64,000 bases of DNA from Fistularia commersonii (Eukaryota > Chordata > Actinopteri > Syngnathiformes > Fistulariidae): NCBI GenBank assembly GCA_037954325.1, contig JBBMNZ010000017.1, positions 14,647,501-14,711,500 of the forward strand. Direction: 5' to 3'. How positions within the stretch are numbered: position 1 is the first letter of the stretch; each line of letters starts with the position of its first letter. This document shows positions 1 to 12,637 of the stretch, piece after piece. The notes below the pieces were generated by a model. The model was not told where the DNA came from. It did not search any database and saw only the letters and a program-made list of their open reading frames with translations. A program made the translations under genes and the position numbers.

Positions 1-2463
1 CCATCATTACTTACGAGAGAAATGGAAGATATTTGAGGTGCTCTTAAAAGATCATGGAGATCTACATTTTTGACAGCTACTTTTGACAACCCGCTATGGA
101 TTTTCTTAGATCTTAAGATAGGATCACTGAATATGCCAAACAGTGAATTTGCCAATTAAAAGTCACATTCTGAATGAACCTGAGGTCAGAGCAAGAAACT
201 GTGTGTGCATTTCTATTGCACTAACTAGGTTAAAGTGCAAGGGTTTATTTTGTATTAAAAATATCAGTTTTCTATTTGAAGAAGACTGGAAATGCTAAGG
301 TGTCACTAAAGAAGATCTGATGATTAAGCATAAAGACCCAAACGTAAGCATAAGAAGTAGGTTTTCTACACTTACTGTATCTTCTGTTGGGACATTGGCC
401 CAAAGGAGTGAGAGGGAATCCAATACAATAACAAATTTACTGAAATAACGTTTACACAGTTGCATGACATGTGAATAATTCAGTTTTACAACAAAAAAAA
501 ATGACTTTCATAGTCATGTTTTCTGTCAAAATGAATCAAAATCAATAAAGAAAGATTCCAAACTTGTTATGGGCACACTGACATAAAATGGTACTCCCCA
601 CCCCTCTGTATTGTGTAATGCTATTAGTGACATTTATACAATAACGCGTAAGCTTATGTGAGTATAAACACCATATGTCCAGTACAGTCACTCAGGATGT
701 GGTTGCACTGGTGGCCCATGTCACCAGTGAAATATACTGATATACGCTCCACACGGGGCGTAACAGGAAATTAAGCAGAGCTGTCAGAGTGAGAAGGAGG
801 CCCTCTGAAGGACAGATTTTTCAAGCAACCCTCAACCAGCATGCAGATGGACTAGAGGCATTCTCATTAAAAATAATTGTCCTTGAATCATATAGCTTCC
901 CAGTCCCAGAGGAATACCTGTGGCTCTCCAGGTTAGTAATTGAAGCTGACCACAGTAAATCAGCCCCAGCAGTTGTTTGGTCAACAGCCTGGGAGAAGAT
1001 TGAGCTGGTATTTTGGCACCAGGAAAAAACAGAATTTACTGCACAAAATAACGCAGTCACAGACCGCATAAGTCAAACTAAATGGACGTGCACCTATGTG
1101 TGCACGTGTGTCTTGCGGTGTTGGTTGAAGAAAGAGGAAAAAAAGAAAGAGAATGCATGCGTTTGTGCGCCTGCGCGTGTATGGTATGCGATAGCGAATG
1201 CACCACAAATACCCTGGTAAAACTTCTAAATAAAACTCGCAGAGTTGTCTTGAGGGCCTGTCAGATGTCAGCATGAACAAACATGCTTCCTGGGATATTG
1301 TAGAGCAATGTATAATGTCTAACTGTGCCCCATGAAGGGTTGAGACATGATAGTTTGACTCCAACTTCTGTCTTTTTCCAGACACTGATTACCCTCCTTG
1401 CAGTTAGCTACATCTAATTAGCATCTGTGGTAATTAGTAGAGACGTTAAAAGGCTTATAATCAACTTTGCTTCTTCGTTAATTTGACTCCCTGGGGCTGT
1501 CAGGTCTGTCTGTGCTGGTTCCTCTCCCTCAGCAGGCAACATACATTATACAGCGCATGCTGTGTTGCAGGGATTATTTTCGTCAAATGGTGTCACTGAG
1601 TCAATTTGAAATTTACTTTACACCTCCTAAGCACCCTCAGGTCATATGGATAGTTTTGTGGATCACTGACCATAATAGTGGATTCTTGGTTCAATAATGA
1701 TATGTTTTTTTTCAAGCCTGAAAATGACTGTACATACGAAAAGATTATTACTATTATTCATTTTTGTTTTCTTTTAATCAGAGAACCCGACGGTGGAAAA
1801 ATGTTAGATCAGGAGATTACTGTACAATTAGTGGATGTAGGTGAGAAGTTGCAAAACCCCTCTTGTGGCACTGGCAAAACTGAAAGCATTTTTTGGCTGC
1901 ACAAGGCAAAGTGTGCTGGCATGTATTCACCCTCAACTAATCATTAAAATACAAACACCTACACACACTCCATGTGGAGAATCGGAGTTCACGCAGGCTG
2001 TTGTCACACCTGTTGCTCACGGTGAATATGTGATAAACCCCTTGTAATAATACGTGCGTGCATATGTGATGTGCTTTTGAATATTTTTGTTTGCATGTGG
2101 GTGTATAGCTTGTAGTTTGCAATAAAACAAAGTAAGAATTACTGAGTCTTGGTAAAACTTAGTGTGATAAATTGTCGTCTGATGTAACTGAAAGAAAGAC
2201 CCAGCTTTAGAAATGCATGTGTTCATTTTACTGTTTCAGAATCCGTTGTTTATCCGTGCATCTAACGACATTCAAAATTTAGAGTTTCTCTCTCTGTCTC
2301 TTTACAGATAGGATTTATGACTGTCAAATAACAAATGAAAAATAATCAAATTTCATGATACTGTTTTTCTCTAAATGTGATGAAAAGTCATGAAAAGATT
2401 GAACGTTTTCTTTACTTTTCTACCATTTCCCTTACTATGGTTTCAGCCACGATTGGATCATTA
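1..2463. other. AT-rich stretch, no gene recognised
   Basis: No protein family, RNA gene or known repeat is recognised. Open frames here are short, overlap on both strands and look like chance. The only local structures are GTGCACGTGT-type alternating purine/pyrimidine runs near 1085-1115 and two TAATTAG motifs near 1415-1437. Confidence 0.5.
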
Positions 2464-2471
2464 CTTTAAAT

Positions 2472-3127
2472 CAGTGACGTGCGGTCAGCGGAGGCAGGTG
2501 TCATTATGAAATCTTACGTTAAGAACGTATGTTCCGTATGAGGCCAATCATGTTGTAATTTGTGTTCATGAACAAATCACTGAAATCGCGCATTTCCTGA
2601 TCAAATGCAAGCTGAGGTACGGCCGCCGAGCTGTTTCTGTTTCTCAGTATGTAACCAATACAATGTTTGTAAAAAGATTTATTATGTTATTACACACACC
2701 ACGACCTTCTACAAGCTGTATAATGTCTTTAGCACAAGTATGTGATACAATTATTCTCACTGATTGAAAGATAAACCTCAGAGAAAAGTCATGAGGTGAG
2801 GCAGACAATAGTGTGCCTCACCTGAAGGGGGCGAGTGTGGGTTGGCAGGTGCTCGCGACTGCTGTCCCTCTGAAAGCAGTGTACGATAAAATAAATAAGA
2901 AAAATATAAGAAACAAGGAAGATTTTTACAAGAAAGTTACAGATCTTTTTGTGGAGACGTATATGCGTGTGAAAGAAAGAAAATAAAGAATTAAAGAAAA
3001 GACCACAAATTGAAAAATGAGGTGAGACTCTCGAGGACAAGAAACTTTTTGGAGTTCTTACAATTATAAGTATCGTTCCAAAGGAAGTCGGCGCCTCGCC
3101 GGCCATGATCCTCCCCACACGCCACTA
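2472..3127. mobile_element. hAT-like non-autonomous element
   Basis: The left end begins CAGTGACGTGCGGTCAG. This closely resembles the terminal inverted repeat of the better-preserved hAT element at 47366-48547. The right end, read in reverse, is TAGTGGCGTGTGGGG, an imperfect match to the left end. Flanking 8-mers CTTTAAAT (2464-2471) and CTTTTAAG (3128-3135) agree at 6 of 8 positions, as expected for an aged 8-bp hAT duplication. A short inverted pair, GTGAGGCA and TGCCTCAC, sits near 2796-2821. No transposase frame is visible. The left boundary is firm and the right one is approximate. Confidence 0.55.
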
Positions 3128-3135
3128 CTTTTAAG

Positions 3136-3989
3136 GTTATTCGGGAATTATACATTTCCACACGTTAACCTGTCTGTGTTTGTGTGACCAAAACTGTTGC
3201 CTGGTAACAGATAGAAACATGTCTGTTACTTAAGTGACCTTTAAAAAGTAGATATCGTTTTTTTTTTTGTGCTCAGAAACATTTTTTATTTCAAAAAATG
3301 TGGAGCAATAAAGCCATTAAAATGGCTAATCACCTCTGCAACATCTGCAGCTAGATCTACCTTTTGGAGAGGCACGCGGTGGCTCTGACAGGACAGATGA
3401 AGTGAAACACTTTCTCATATAAATCTGATAACAGCAATCGTTCCCCCTGCCTGATGAAACCAAATCCAACCATCACACTTCGCTGAATCTGCCAGGCAAG
3501 GCCATTTGTTTGCATAAGGGGGCTGCCATCACAGTGATGTTTTTTTGTAGCCATGGTATTTGAGAAACTACAATAGCAAAATACATTGACTGGCATGAAC
3601 ACCCACACATTCACACAAGGATGACACCAGAGAGTGCCAGTCGATAAGGCCTGGCCAAGGAGCCACTTTACCGTCAGCCCATGCAATGATGATGATGCTT
3701 CATCAATGCCAAGGGCTGGAAAATGGGTAGTATAAAGCATGCAGAGAAACAGGATGAAATGTTTTGCTAATGTGAATATATGGTGGTTTAATGAGGGTGA
3801 TTACCTGCGCTCTATTATTCTCAATTTCCCTCTTATTTTCCTTTTTTTTTTTTCTTGCACATCGTCCAATTCTTCTTTGTAGTTTCCACCGTCTTATAAG
3901 AAACAATAGCGAGAAAAATAGCTTTTGTAACAGAGTGTATAAATAGGAGATTAACTTTCAAAGCTTCTGATTGGAGGAGGGCTCTGATG
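3136..3989. other. No gene recognised
   Basis: This stretch is unrecognised. It contains poly-T runs near 3259-3270 and 3841-3853 and nothing I can assign. The 127-residue minus-strand frame at 3357-3740 has no recognisable domain. Confidence 0.4.
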
Positions 3990-3990
3990 C

Positions 3991-4026
<36 letters not shown>

Positions 4027-4064
4027 TTTATATATATATATACACACACACACACACATATATG
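3990..4064. repeat. Compound microsatellite (CAA)n(TA)n(CA)n
   Basis: About eleven CAA units are followed by a TA run and then a CA run, ending in TATATG. Confidence 0.95.
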
Positions 4065-4242
4065 TTGTCTATTTTGTACCGTTTTATATTTTTATTGTCC
4101 AGGACTACAGATGGAAATTAGCTATGAGCTACAATCTGGTACAAACATCTCTGCCTCTGTGCTTGATGTAATTGTACACTGTGCTAATAAACTTCTGAAC
4201 AAACAAAAACAAACAACAACAATAATATAATGATGATGATAA

Positions 4243-4556
4243 CAAAGGTGTGGTGACTTTAGCACTTCCACCTCACAGCACAAAGGAGCCTTGTTTGATT
4301 CCCAAAGGAGGCCCCTTGTGTGGAGTTTGCATGTTCTCCCTGTGTCAGTGTGGGTTTCCTCCGGGTTCGCCGGTTTCCTCCCACAGTCAAAAACAAGCAG
4401 AAGGTTAATTGGAAAATTGCCCTTATGTGTGAAAGAGAGAGTGAATGGTTGTTTGTCTCTAAATGTGGCGCTGCGATTGACTGGCGACAGGCCCGGGATG
4501 TACCCCGCCTCCCAATGTCAGCTGGGATTGGCCCCAGCATAGGAAATGAATGAATG
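4243..4556 (+). repeat. SINE-like teleost repeat, copy 1
   Basis: This is a near-complete copy of the repeat family seen at nine places in the window. The head (GGTGACTTTAGCACTTCC, then TTTGATTCCC) resembles tRNA-type A and B boxes. The body carries the characteristic segments GGAGTTTGCATGTTCTCCC, TTTCCTCCCACAGTC and GGTTAATTGGAAAATTGCCC. The end is GCTGGGATTGGCCCCAGC followed by an ATGA-rich tail. A 93-residue minus frame and two plus frames across it are artefacts of the repeat. The tRNA-head interpretation is an inference from motif shape. Confidence 0.8.
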
Positions 4557-5742
4557 ATAATAATGATACTACTACTACTACTTCTTGGAATAATGATAAA
4601 TGATAATAAATAAATGAATAAGAAATGGTAATAGAATTACTATTAATAGTAGTTGTTGAATGCTGCAGTAAGTACAACTTCAACATTCATTATTATTAGA
4701 CCTAATATTGATTTACATGATGAAATTAAGTATAACTGACTTGAGTGAATGTTATGAATGCCTCAGTATCACAGTTACGCCTTACAGCTCAGCTAGCTAT
4801 TGTTGCGTAAAATTTTACCTTTTTTTTCTCGTCATATGGAGACAGATTCTTGATGTGTTAGATTTAGTGTTACCCCAAAAAGGTATTTGATATTTAACAA
4901 TTATAAATAATATCTGTTTGGATTTGAGTCAATGGTAATCCTGTTTACATTACTTTTTAGCTTGAGAGCCCACTACACTTTGAATAGACATTTAATGGTA
5001 ATTAATAAATGTTGCATTCCTGCAAACTCCATAAAATCATTTCGTGAAATAGGATATCATTCAAAATTCTGTTCAAAATAACAATAATCAATGCACAGAT
5101 GCATACAATAAATGTGTCATCGATGTGAACAGCTGTTTCAGTCAGAAAAAAGAAAACTGTTGTAGGGCTTTCAGGCAAGATTGTTGAAAGTGACATTAGT
5201 GGAGACACGTCTTAGTGGACAAAGTGGTCGGAGCAGGAAAATGACACTTTTTTCTCATCTCTCATTCACTAAATGGAGTAAATCATAGCTGTCAACAGAT
5301 GCATTACCACCCACAGCCCATCACACACACTAATACAGGGGCGCATACCCTTGGAGGCTTGTATTGTTTTGTGGGCAATAAATCAAAATCACATCTCAGG
5401 TCTTATAGATCACTATGATGCTGATCCACAGCAGTATGTGTCAGAATGCCAAGGACAGCAGCTATAAGTGTATAATTTTAAAAGTCCAGCACTTCAAAAT
5501 ATTTCAGTTATATCAAAGTGTTCATGTGTTTTCAGAAAAAAAAATGCTATTCATTTGAACAGTCAAACAGAGAAAACCTTGCCCCCCTAGTTAGTTTACA
5601 GGATGTGTGATGTCTAAGCAACAAAACAAAACAAAACAGTGAGAAAAAACAAAACAAAAAACACAAGATTGAAAAATAATAAGAAAACAAACAGGGGCAC
5701 TAATCTGCATACACATGATTATCCACAGACACTGGGCGTGAA
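4557..5742. other. No gene recognised
   Basis: It starts with ATA/ACT-rich simple sequence (to about 4700) that may extend the tail of the preceding repeat. The remainder is AT-rich and unrecognised, with an AAAAC-rich run at 5620-5665. Confidence 0.4.
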
Positions 5743-5784
5743 AACACACACGCACGCACGCACATACACACACACACACACACA
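5743..5784. repeat. (CA)n microsatellite with CG interruptions
   Basis: CA dinucleotides interrupted by three CGCA units. Cys/Val-rich and Thr/His-rich frames over it are low-complexity artefacts. Confidence 0.95.
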
Positions 5785-7385
5785 TGCGGTCACCCACGGT
5801 CCCTCACATGTCTCGCCCACAGCCCTTCTGGGCCTGTCACCATGGTAACAACAGCATGGATGGTGTCCTTGGCGGAGGTGGAGGGATGGAAAGAGAATGA
5901 GTGAGACCTGATATCCAGACACTTGTTGAACAGCTAAAAGGATACCTTGACATTCTGGATTTTTAGAATCTGTCATTTTTATTATGTTTCCACTCTGTGC
6001 TGACTGTCCACCCAGTCACCTCTTTCCTTTTTAACAGATTTGAAAGTATTAATGGATGTTGTGTAAAGGAATACCTTGACATTTCCACTTCCATTCAATT
6101 GTTTTCGCTTACTGAGTTACGTCAACAGCAGGAATAACAACTCTCGCGCCTCGACATTCAAAGCGAAATTGTTTTTTTTTTTTTTTTCTGTGAACCAAGA
6201 AAAAGCTTTGTTTGCATTTCACCGTGTAAACAGAACATACTGTGTTATATACCTCCTGAATTTGTGCCGAGTGCTTTTTCTATATCTGGGATTCACAGGT
6301 TCAGTCAGTCCGCTAGTCCATTTGAGGTGTTTGAGACCATCCTTTATTTGATTTTGACAGTTGAGACAGTCGTAAAATGTCATCATGCCCTGTAGATGTG
6401 CAACCAAATTTAATCATTTAGCACATTACCTGCATTACTGTTTTCAATATCCAAAACAATAGCTTGTCATTCTCAGTGTGACATTCCTCTGTATTTTTTT
6501 TCCCCCAGACAACTAAAGTGTATTTTCTCCTACAAAAGAGATCCATTGATAAATGACATTTTGACTCCGTAGCTTATTAAATTTTGCATGAAAAATGTCC
6601 TTTGTGCCACACTTTCCAGAATCTAAGATCAATGAAAATGTTTTAATCTGGTCAGCATGATTCCATCAACAAGCACTTACAGGAATAAAAAAAAGAAAAA
6701 AAAAACATTTAGAATTTTCTCTTGGCTCAGATCATGCCGTTAAACAGCTTAAAGATCTTTTAAGACCAGAGTTTACTGTAAGTATGGGCTCAATTCCTTA
6801 AGAAAAAAATAAATGTTAGTGACTGCACCAAATGTCCATATCATTTATTTGGGTGGCTATTACAAATTGGATTACTTAGTTAATTTCGGGGGGTGAATAT
6901 ATAATTTTTGACAAACAACAGGTGTAAAATTGGGGTGGCAGCCAGTGAACATTGGTTCATCATGTCTTCATTCAGCCATGACACATATAAAAGATATATG
7001 ACATTATGCATCAGCCTCATGTGGGATAATTGATTTACCTGAACAGCATTTCAGTGCACATTATAAATCAATAATAACAATTAAACCCCAAATCTTATTT
7101 TGCAGAAAATGTTGAACACGTCAGTGGCCTGCCGAACGGAGGAAGGCTCCCATAGCATTTCTTATCATTTTCTGACGAACCTGGACTGACATATCTACAT
7201 CAGCATCTGTATCTTTATCTTTAAGTATAAGCGGAGGTCATATTTTCCACATCTTTCTGATGTTAATGAGAACTCGCGTTCCTCCACCGACGCTGAACCC
7301 AGAAAATGATGAGGAAACGGCGCTTATGTCAGACTTCACCCATTTCAATCATAAATATTAGATTCAAACATCAGCCAATTGCAAG
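5785..7385. other. No gene recognised
   Basis: No gene or known repeat is recognised. A 16-base poly-T lies at 6172-6187 and poly-A-rich runs at about 6687-6706. Confidence 0.4.
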
Positions 7386-8088
7386 TGAATAGAATGGAAT
7401 ACAATAGAACTTTATTAATCCGGATGGAAATTATTTTGCCAGAAGGCTCCAGTGTTGCAGTATTGTCACGACTGAACATGCTATTGATATTATTGTTGTC
7501 TCAGATTTCCTTCCTGCAGAAAAGGGTGGGTAAGGAAGGTAAGGAAGACTTCCCGTGGCATTCTGCGGTGCTTTTCGTTGTTGTCAGTCTACAGCTGAAA
7601 GTGTTGTGCGCAGACTGCGCGTGCAGCGTGCAGCGTGCAGCGAGGTGCTGTCCATGATACTGAGCAGCTTCTTCAGCATCCTCCTCTCAGGCATCTTCCA
7701 CTAACAAGTCCAGTTCTGCTCCCAGGTTGGAGGCAGCCTTCCCGATGAGTTTCATGAGTCCGTTAGCTTCGGCTGCCTTCAGCCCTGTGCCGCAGCACAC
7801 CAGGTGTAGAAGATGACGCTGGACACCAGCATTTGATAGAACATCTGCAGCATTGTTCTGGAGTCGTTGAAAAACCCGAGTCTCCTGAAGGAAAAAAACA
7901 AGTGGTCGACCTTTCTTGCATACTGCATCTATGTTCTTAGTCCAGTTGAGTTTATTGTTTATGTGGATGCCGAGGTACTCGTACTCGTCAATAGTGTCCA
8001 CATCTATTGTCTTGATGCAGACGGGGTTCAGACAGGTCCACCATCAACTCCTTCATCTTTGATACAGCCCATGACAGCAGATTATTCT
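7386..8088 (-). mobile_element. LINE 3' end, L2/Rex1-type, 5'-truncated
   Basis: On the minus strand the 3' end reads GGATTAATAAAGTTCTATTG and then ATTCCATTCTATTC, the usual tail of L2/Rex1-type fish LINEs. Upstream of it lies the C-terminal part of the reverse-transcriptase protein. The fragment at 8001-7687 contains EYLGIHINNKLNWTKN, then GLKAAEANGLMKLIGKA and LGAELDLLVE, all characteristic of this protein end. Further upstream (about 8085-8000) KMKELMVDLSEPR corresponds to the KELVVDFRR motif in another frame. The catalytic palm is absent, so this is a typical 5'-truncated dead copy. The clade within the CR1/L2/Rex1 group is not certain. Confidence 0.8.
7687..8001 (-). pseudogene. LINE reverse-transcriptase C-terminal fragment
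   Basis: This 104-residue remnant is part of the LINE at 7386-8088. The YLGIHINNKLNW motif normally follows the RT palm. The protein departs from the family after KKGRPLVFFL (a frame change in the middle) and recovers at GTGLKAAEANG. It ends in a stop just after LVEDA, where the family normally continues with a conserved C-terminus. It is not functional. Confidence 0.7.
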
Positions 8089-9749
8089 GCAGGTGGCATG
8101 ATTGTGAGCATAAGCTGAATTTGCAGTTGAATCTTTTATATTTTGTGCTTGCCTCCTTGTGCACACTGTGATATAAAATGCGTTGTTTGGTTGTGGGAAA
8201 AAAAAAAGGCTGGTGAATGAACGGTTTGTGGTATGAAAGCATCTGAAGTAAGGAATGCCAGATTACCTTCTTCTCTCACCCCTTTTCTTAATGGCTTGGT
8301 TTACATGTAAGTGTTGAAAGCAAAGCAAAGACATCTCAAGGACAAATAGGAGAGGACAGGGAATATTGACCTTAACCCACTTTCTCAGTTATTCTAGACA
8401 CACTGTCCGAGATCTGTTATTAACAAACGCTTTGTATACTGGTACATTGATGTCTAAGAATTTGCCAGACTGTTTAGTTAAGCAAATTACGTAAATTTGT
8501 AAGAGACCTTCTAAAATTCTCATTGCTCCAAATGAATTAGAGAACCTGCATCCCAGCTTTGAGTTTCCATCTGCAATCCTTGAGTTGGTAAATAAACAAG
8601 CACTAGACAACATCACTTCAAGATACAAGTAATAGATGCAGAACGCAGCTGATAATAACATTGCTTTCCCAATCCATATCCATATTCCCTAAAATGATTG
8701 AATGCTCAAATCCCTTATATAATGAGAAAACGTGCACGTGTCTTATCATGTGTGGTAAGACAGGACAATCCAACACACTTAGATGATGCATTTGCTATCT
8801 ATATCATCTTGATTCCTCACAAAGATTTTATTTAAGTTATGATTTATGCTTTTTGTGTGCATATATGCACGCAGGTATCAAATGAAAAATAGATACAAAT
8901 AGACAATATATTCAAGGTATATACACTGCATGTTCTGATAGCAGATAAGATACAGAAGTTTGTAAGTTGTACATGAGTGTGTTCATGCTGCTCCCTGCAC
9001 AGCAAAACACAGATAACCTGTGGGTTTCATTAGGATGCTCTGAGAGACAAACTGTCGAAAAAAAACAAAAAACAATGAGAGATGATGTGTAAGAGGGAAA
9101 AAGAATAAATGCTGTTTGTATATACAAATCAGGATTTGGAAACCTGTATACAAAGCATGGGTAAATCAGAAGGTCACATAGAAAAGACAGTTTGTCAGAT
9201 GGGCTCTTGTTTATTTTTAATCATTACGATTATTTTCAAAAAAATGGATGCACTGATCCCCAAAACAAAAACCTTCATGCCATCTCTTAGTACAGTTTGA
9301 AAAAAAAATCTGCACACCTAAAATGCTCCAAAAATAAAAGGTGATTTATTTTACCTATAACACAAAACACTTATTTTATCGCATGCATGATGTTTCAAGC
9401 AAAAACTTGGCTCTTCCTCAGATGCTAACCGGAGATATGTGTTCGTACACAGTCAATTTTTTATTTTTTATTTTATTTTATTTTTTTGATCCAGCACCCA
9501 TCCCTAACTGGGCAGCAGATGTGCTTGTATTTTTCTTTTCCAGCTCTTCATCCCATCTCTCCCATCCCTCGATTTCTACCTCATATCCACTTTAGCCATC
9601 TCCCCCACACACCAGCTCTGTCTCTGAATCTACCTCTTTTGCTCGCCAAAGATCTACTGTGGAGGACCTTTGTGTTGACTCTATCTGATCAGAGGCTTAT
9701 CTGTTTCTATCTTCTGACTGACATCCTTGCCATCATCAAACACACTCTT
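8089..9749. other. No gene recognised
   Basis: No gene is recognised. A T-rich stretch of TTTTA units lies at 9459-9487. The pyrimidine-rich part from about 9490 to 9750 may be the upstream portion of the LINE tail that follows, but I cannot align it. Confidence 0.35.
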
Positions 9750-10076
9750 CAGTGTTGTTTCTATGTATATTCAATGTATTCTGTGCAATATTCAGAACTG
9801 TGCAATATTTCATTTCATATCAGCTACACTATAATTTTTCCTTTTATCATACTATTGTGCACTCCTTACCTCACTTGTTACTAAGACACTTATAGTTTTA
9901 TCACTTGTTTACTAAGACACTTTATAGTTTCACTGAGACACTTTATAGTTTATTTTTATTTCCAATTCTGCCTTTTTCTTTTTATTATTTATTACTGTTA
10001 TATTTTCTGTAACTCTGGCACAACAATTTCCTTCGGGATTAATAAAGTTGTTCTTATTCTTATTCTTATTCTTATG
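9750..10076 (+). mobile_element. LINE 3' untranslated tail, L2/Rex1-type
   Basis: The sequence ends CAACAATTTCCTTCGGGATT, AATAAAGTTG, then a run of TTCTTA units. This is the classic 3' terminus of L2/Rex1-like LINEs, with its simple-repeat tail. Upstream TGTGCAATATT repeats and three near-copies of ACTAAGACACTTTATAGTTT (9882-9952) are typical of such 3' UTRs. No reverse-transcriptase frame is retained. The start is approximate. Confidence 0.7.
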
Positions 10077-12637
10077 ATATCAACGAGAAATGTGTGTCTA
10101 AGGAAACACATGCAAATACAAAATATACCCACACTTTCGGGTGAGATAAAGAAACTAGATAACATGCTGCAAATCTAGACAACCTGGGAAACGGATCATA
10201 GGCAATGAAATGACTAATTGGACAAGCTGACTGACAAAAATGAAACAGAAATTTTCTACCGAAGGCTGCTTTGGATTATGTGGTCCCTTTCCTCACGGTT
10301 ATCCTCAGTGGTCTCAGATCCCATCCATTGGCTGGTTGTCAGCATGGACATAAGGAAATGAATTACCGCTAAAACCCATGGCCAGATCGTCTTTAGTCTC
10401 TGTCAAATTAAGTAGTCAAGAGCCTGCTGGTGAAGAGAAGTGCTGAAAGAATCTCTCATGATAATAAAGCAGACCATTTGGTGCTCAGCAAGCCTGAGTA
10501 GCTTTTGAATTAGATACAGTTACTTTCAGTGTACATGGGGTGCAGGGTTGTGTACTTCAAAGCGGATTAATTTTTGATTTGCTTTTAAAAAGATTCGATT
10601 GAATATCAGAAAACTCAGGACACCTAAAATTCTCCTATCGAACTAACAGTTGTCAAAGGGAGAGAAATCGATCATGTTTTCAGCGAAGCTTCAATCAGAA
10701 TAATATTGTTACTTTATAAATCTAATATTCAAGCACTTTGTGTTGTGATCACTGCCATATATCACTACAACAACCATGACTACTACTATACTGCTTGCTT
10801 AGTTCTAATATTATTGAAATGTTTTGTAACTTTTTTGTCAGATTTTGTTCAAACGCTCATTACTGTCAGAGTGGGATAAATTTGCTCCGTGCATTTCAAG
10901 CAGAATACAGCATGTTGCATATGGTCAGGGAATTATGTTGTCTCAAAAAGGAATTTCTGATGGTAATTTGTTAATACATGAGATTTTGATGCAACAGTTT
11001 GAGGAAATGAACGCACTAAGGCAAGCGAAGACAAGCGACAGGACAAGCTTTACCTGGGGCAAAGAATCAGAGGTTTAAAGTGTAAAAGTAGCAATCCACG
11101 CTCTAAATGTAATACTATGTGAGAAAGCACTAGCCTGCAGGAAAATACGAGGCTTAATGAAGGAAACCAAACGAAAACTGATGACTATTAGAAAAAAAAA
11201 CAAAACAAAAAGACTCCAATTTTACAGTAAATAGATACCGTTTTAACTTGGATGTCGATTCGCATTATATTCACTTGAAGGGCTCACAGAGCAATTTCAA
11301 CACATAATAAACTTATGGAAGTGGAGGAAAAAAGAGATCCTGGACCGAAACGCTTTTATATGAATTGATAAGGTCTCTGACGGCTTTCAAATCAAAATAA
11401 GCCAACGGCTATGGCAAAGAGCTTAGTGCTGGGCATTTACAAGCCAACAAAAAATTATAATGGATTTGAATGATTAAAATTCTACCATATAGTGTCTAGT
11501 GTTATGCATGTGTCGTATTTTTTGGCTCCGATTTTTCAATCCATGTGCACATGTACAGTATCTGTGTATGATTCCATTTGACAGAGCAGATTTTTTGTTC
11601 TTTCCCTATTTAGCAAAATATAGTAAAGTGGTTGAATTGATTTTTACGGTAATTACCCTTATTGAAGATTGAACTGTGTCCTGGCAGTAGCTTTCTCCCT
11701 CTGGCTATTCTGCTTAGTGTTCAGAAGAGAATAAAACAGCTGAAGGTTATAATGTGCCTTTCCGCTAAGGGAAACAAAAAGACCATTTAGAAACAGATGC
11801 TTGAGGGGAATTAAAAGAAGGAGTGTGAATTCATTGACTGATATTGCATCACTATCAGCCCAGTGGTAAAGTCCTGAAAAGGCCTATTTTACAGTATTTG
11901 ACCCAGATGTAAGTCTTCCCATGTCTGGATCCTGGCCAGGAATCGGTGTTTAATTGATGTTGGATTTTATTATCTGAAAATGCACTGCAAGTCATTGGTC
12001 GCATATTAAAAATGTCGGTGCCCTCAAAATGATTTTTTAAAATACACCTGAATTATGAAACTTGTTTTCATCCTCCCAAAAAGATTTTTCGGGAGCCTTT
12101 CTGCATGATTGTATCCAAAGTGTCCAGTATTGCTTTCCCTGAATGCTCAAAGGATTTCCCAAACAGCCCACGTTATATATCCCATTTCCTCCACCCAGAA
12201 ATGACTGTCCCAGTAATTACAGAACTCTAATTAAGCCAGAGAATGGAAAAGGCATGCGTCCATGACATTTCTTCAAGAAGAAAAATTATATTCCATATTT
12301 AGAAGTGATTTGAAAAGCATGTGGTAGAAAAATGGACATGGTGTTTGGAGTGTCAGAAGTCCTCTTCTTATCATCTTCTGATATACACCAGATTCATTTA
12401 AAGGAGCAATGTTTTTCTGTGCAACATTACTTGTCTCTTAAATCTAAGTGGAAATGGATGATTTTAGTGTCAATAAATTCCTTGGAACTGTATAGTTTAA
12501 TCATAAAGAAAGAGCAATTACCATGTTAAATGAAGCATTAATGAATTGCATTTCTCATATCCCAGAATTTAAAACCTTTATAAATACCCTGTGAGTAATA
12601 GAGTATTTCCTCTTTCGGCAAAAGCAGTACTTGTAAC
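10077..12637. other. Unrecognised AT-rich stretch
   Basis: No coding frame longer than 80 codons, no known repeat and no RNA gene is recognised. It is one of the longest repeat-poor stretches of the window, so if conserved non-coding elements exist here this is a reasonable place to compare with other fishes. Nothing in the sequence alone shows one. Confidence 0.4.
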
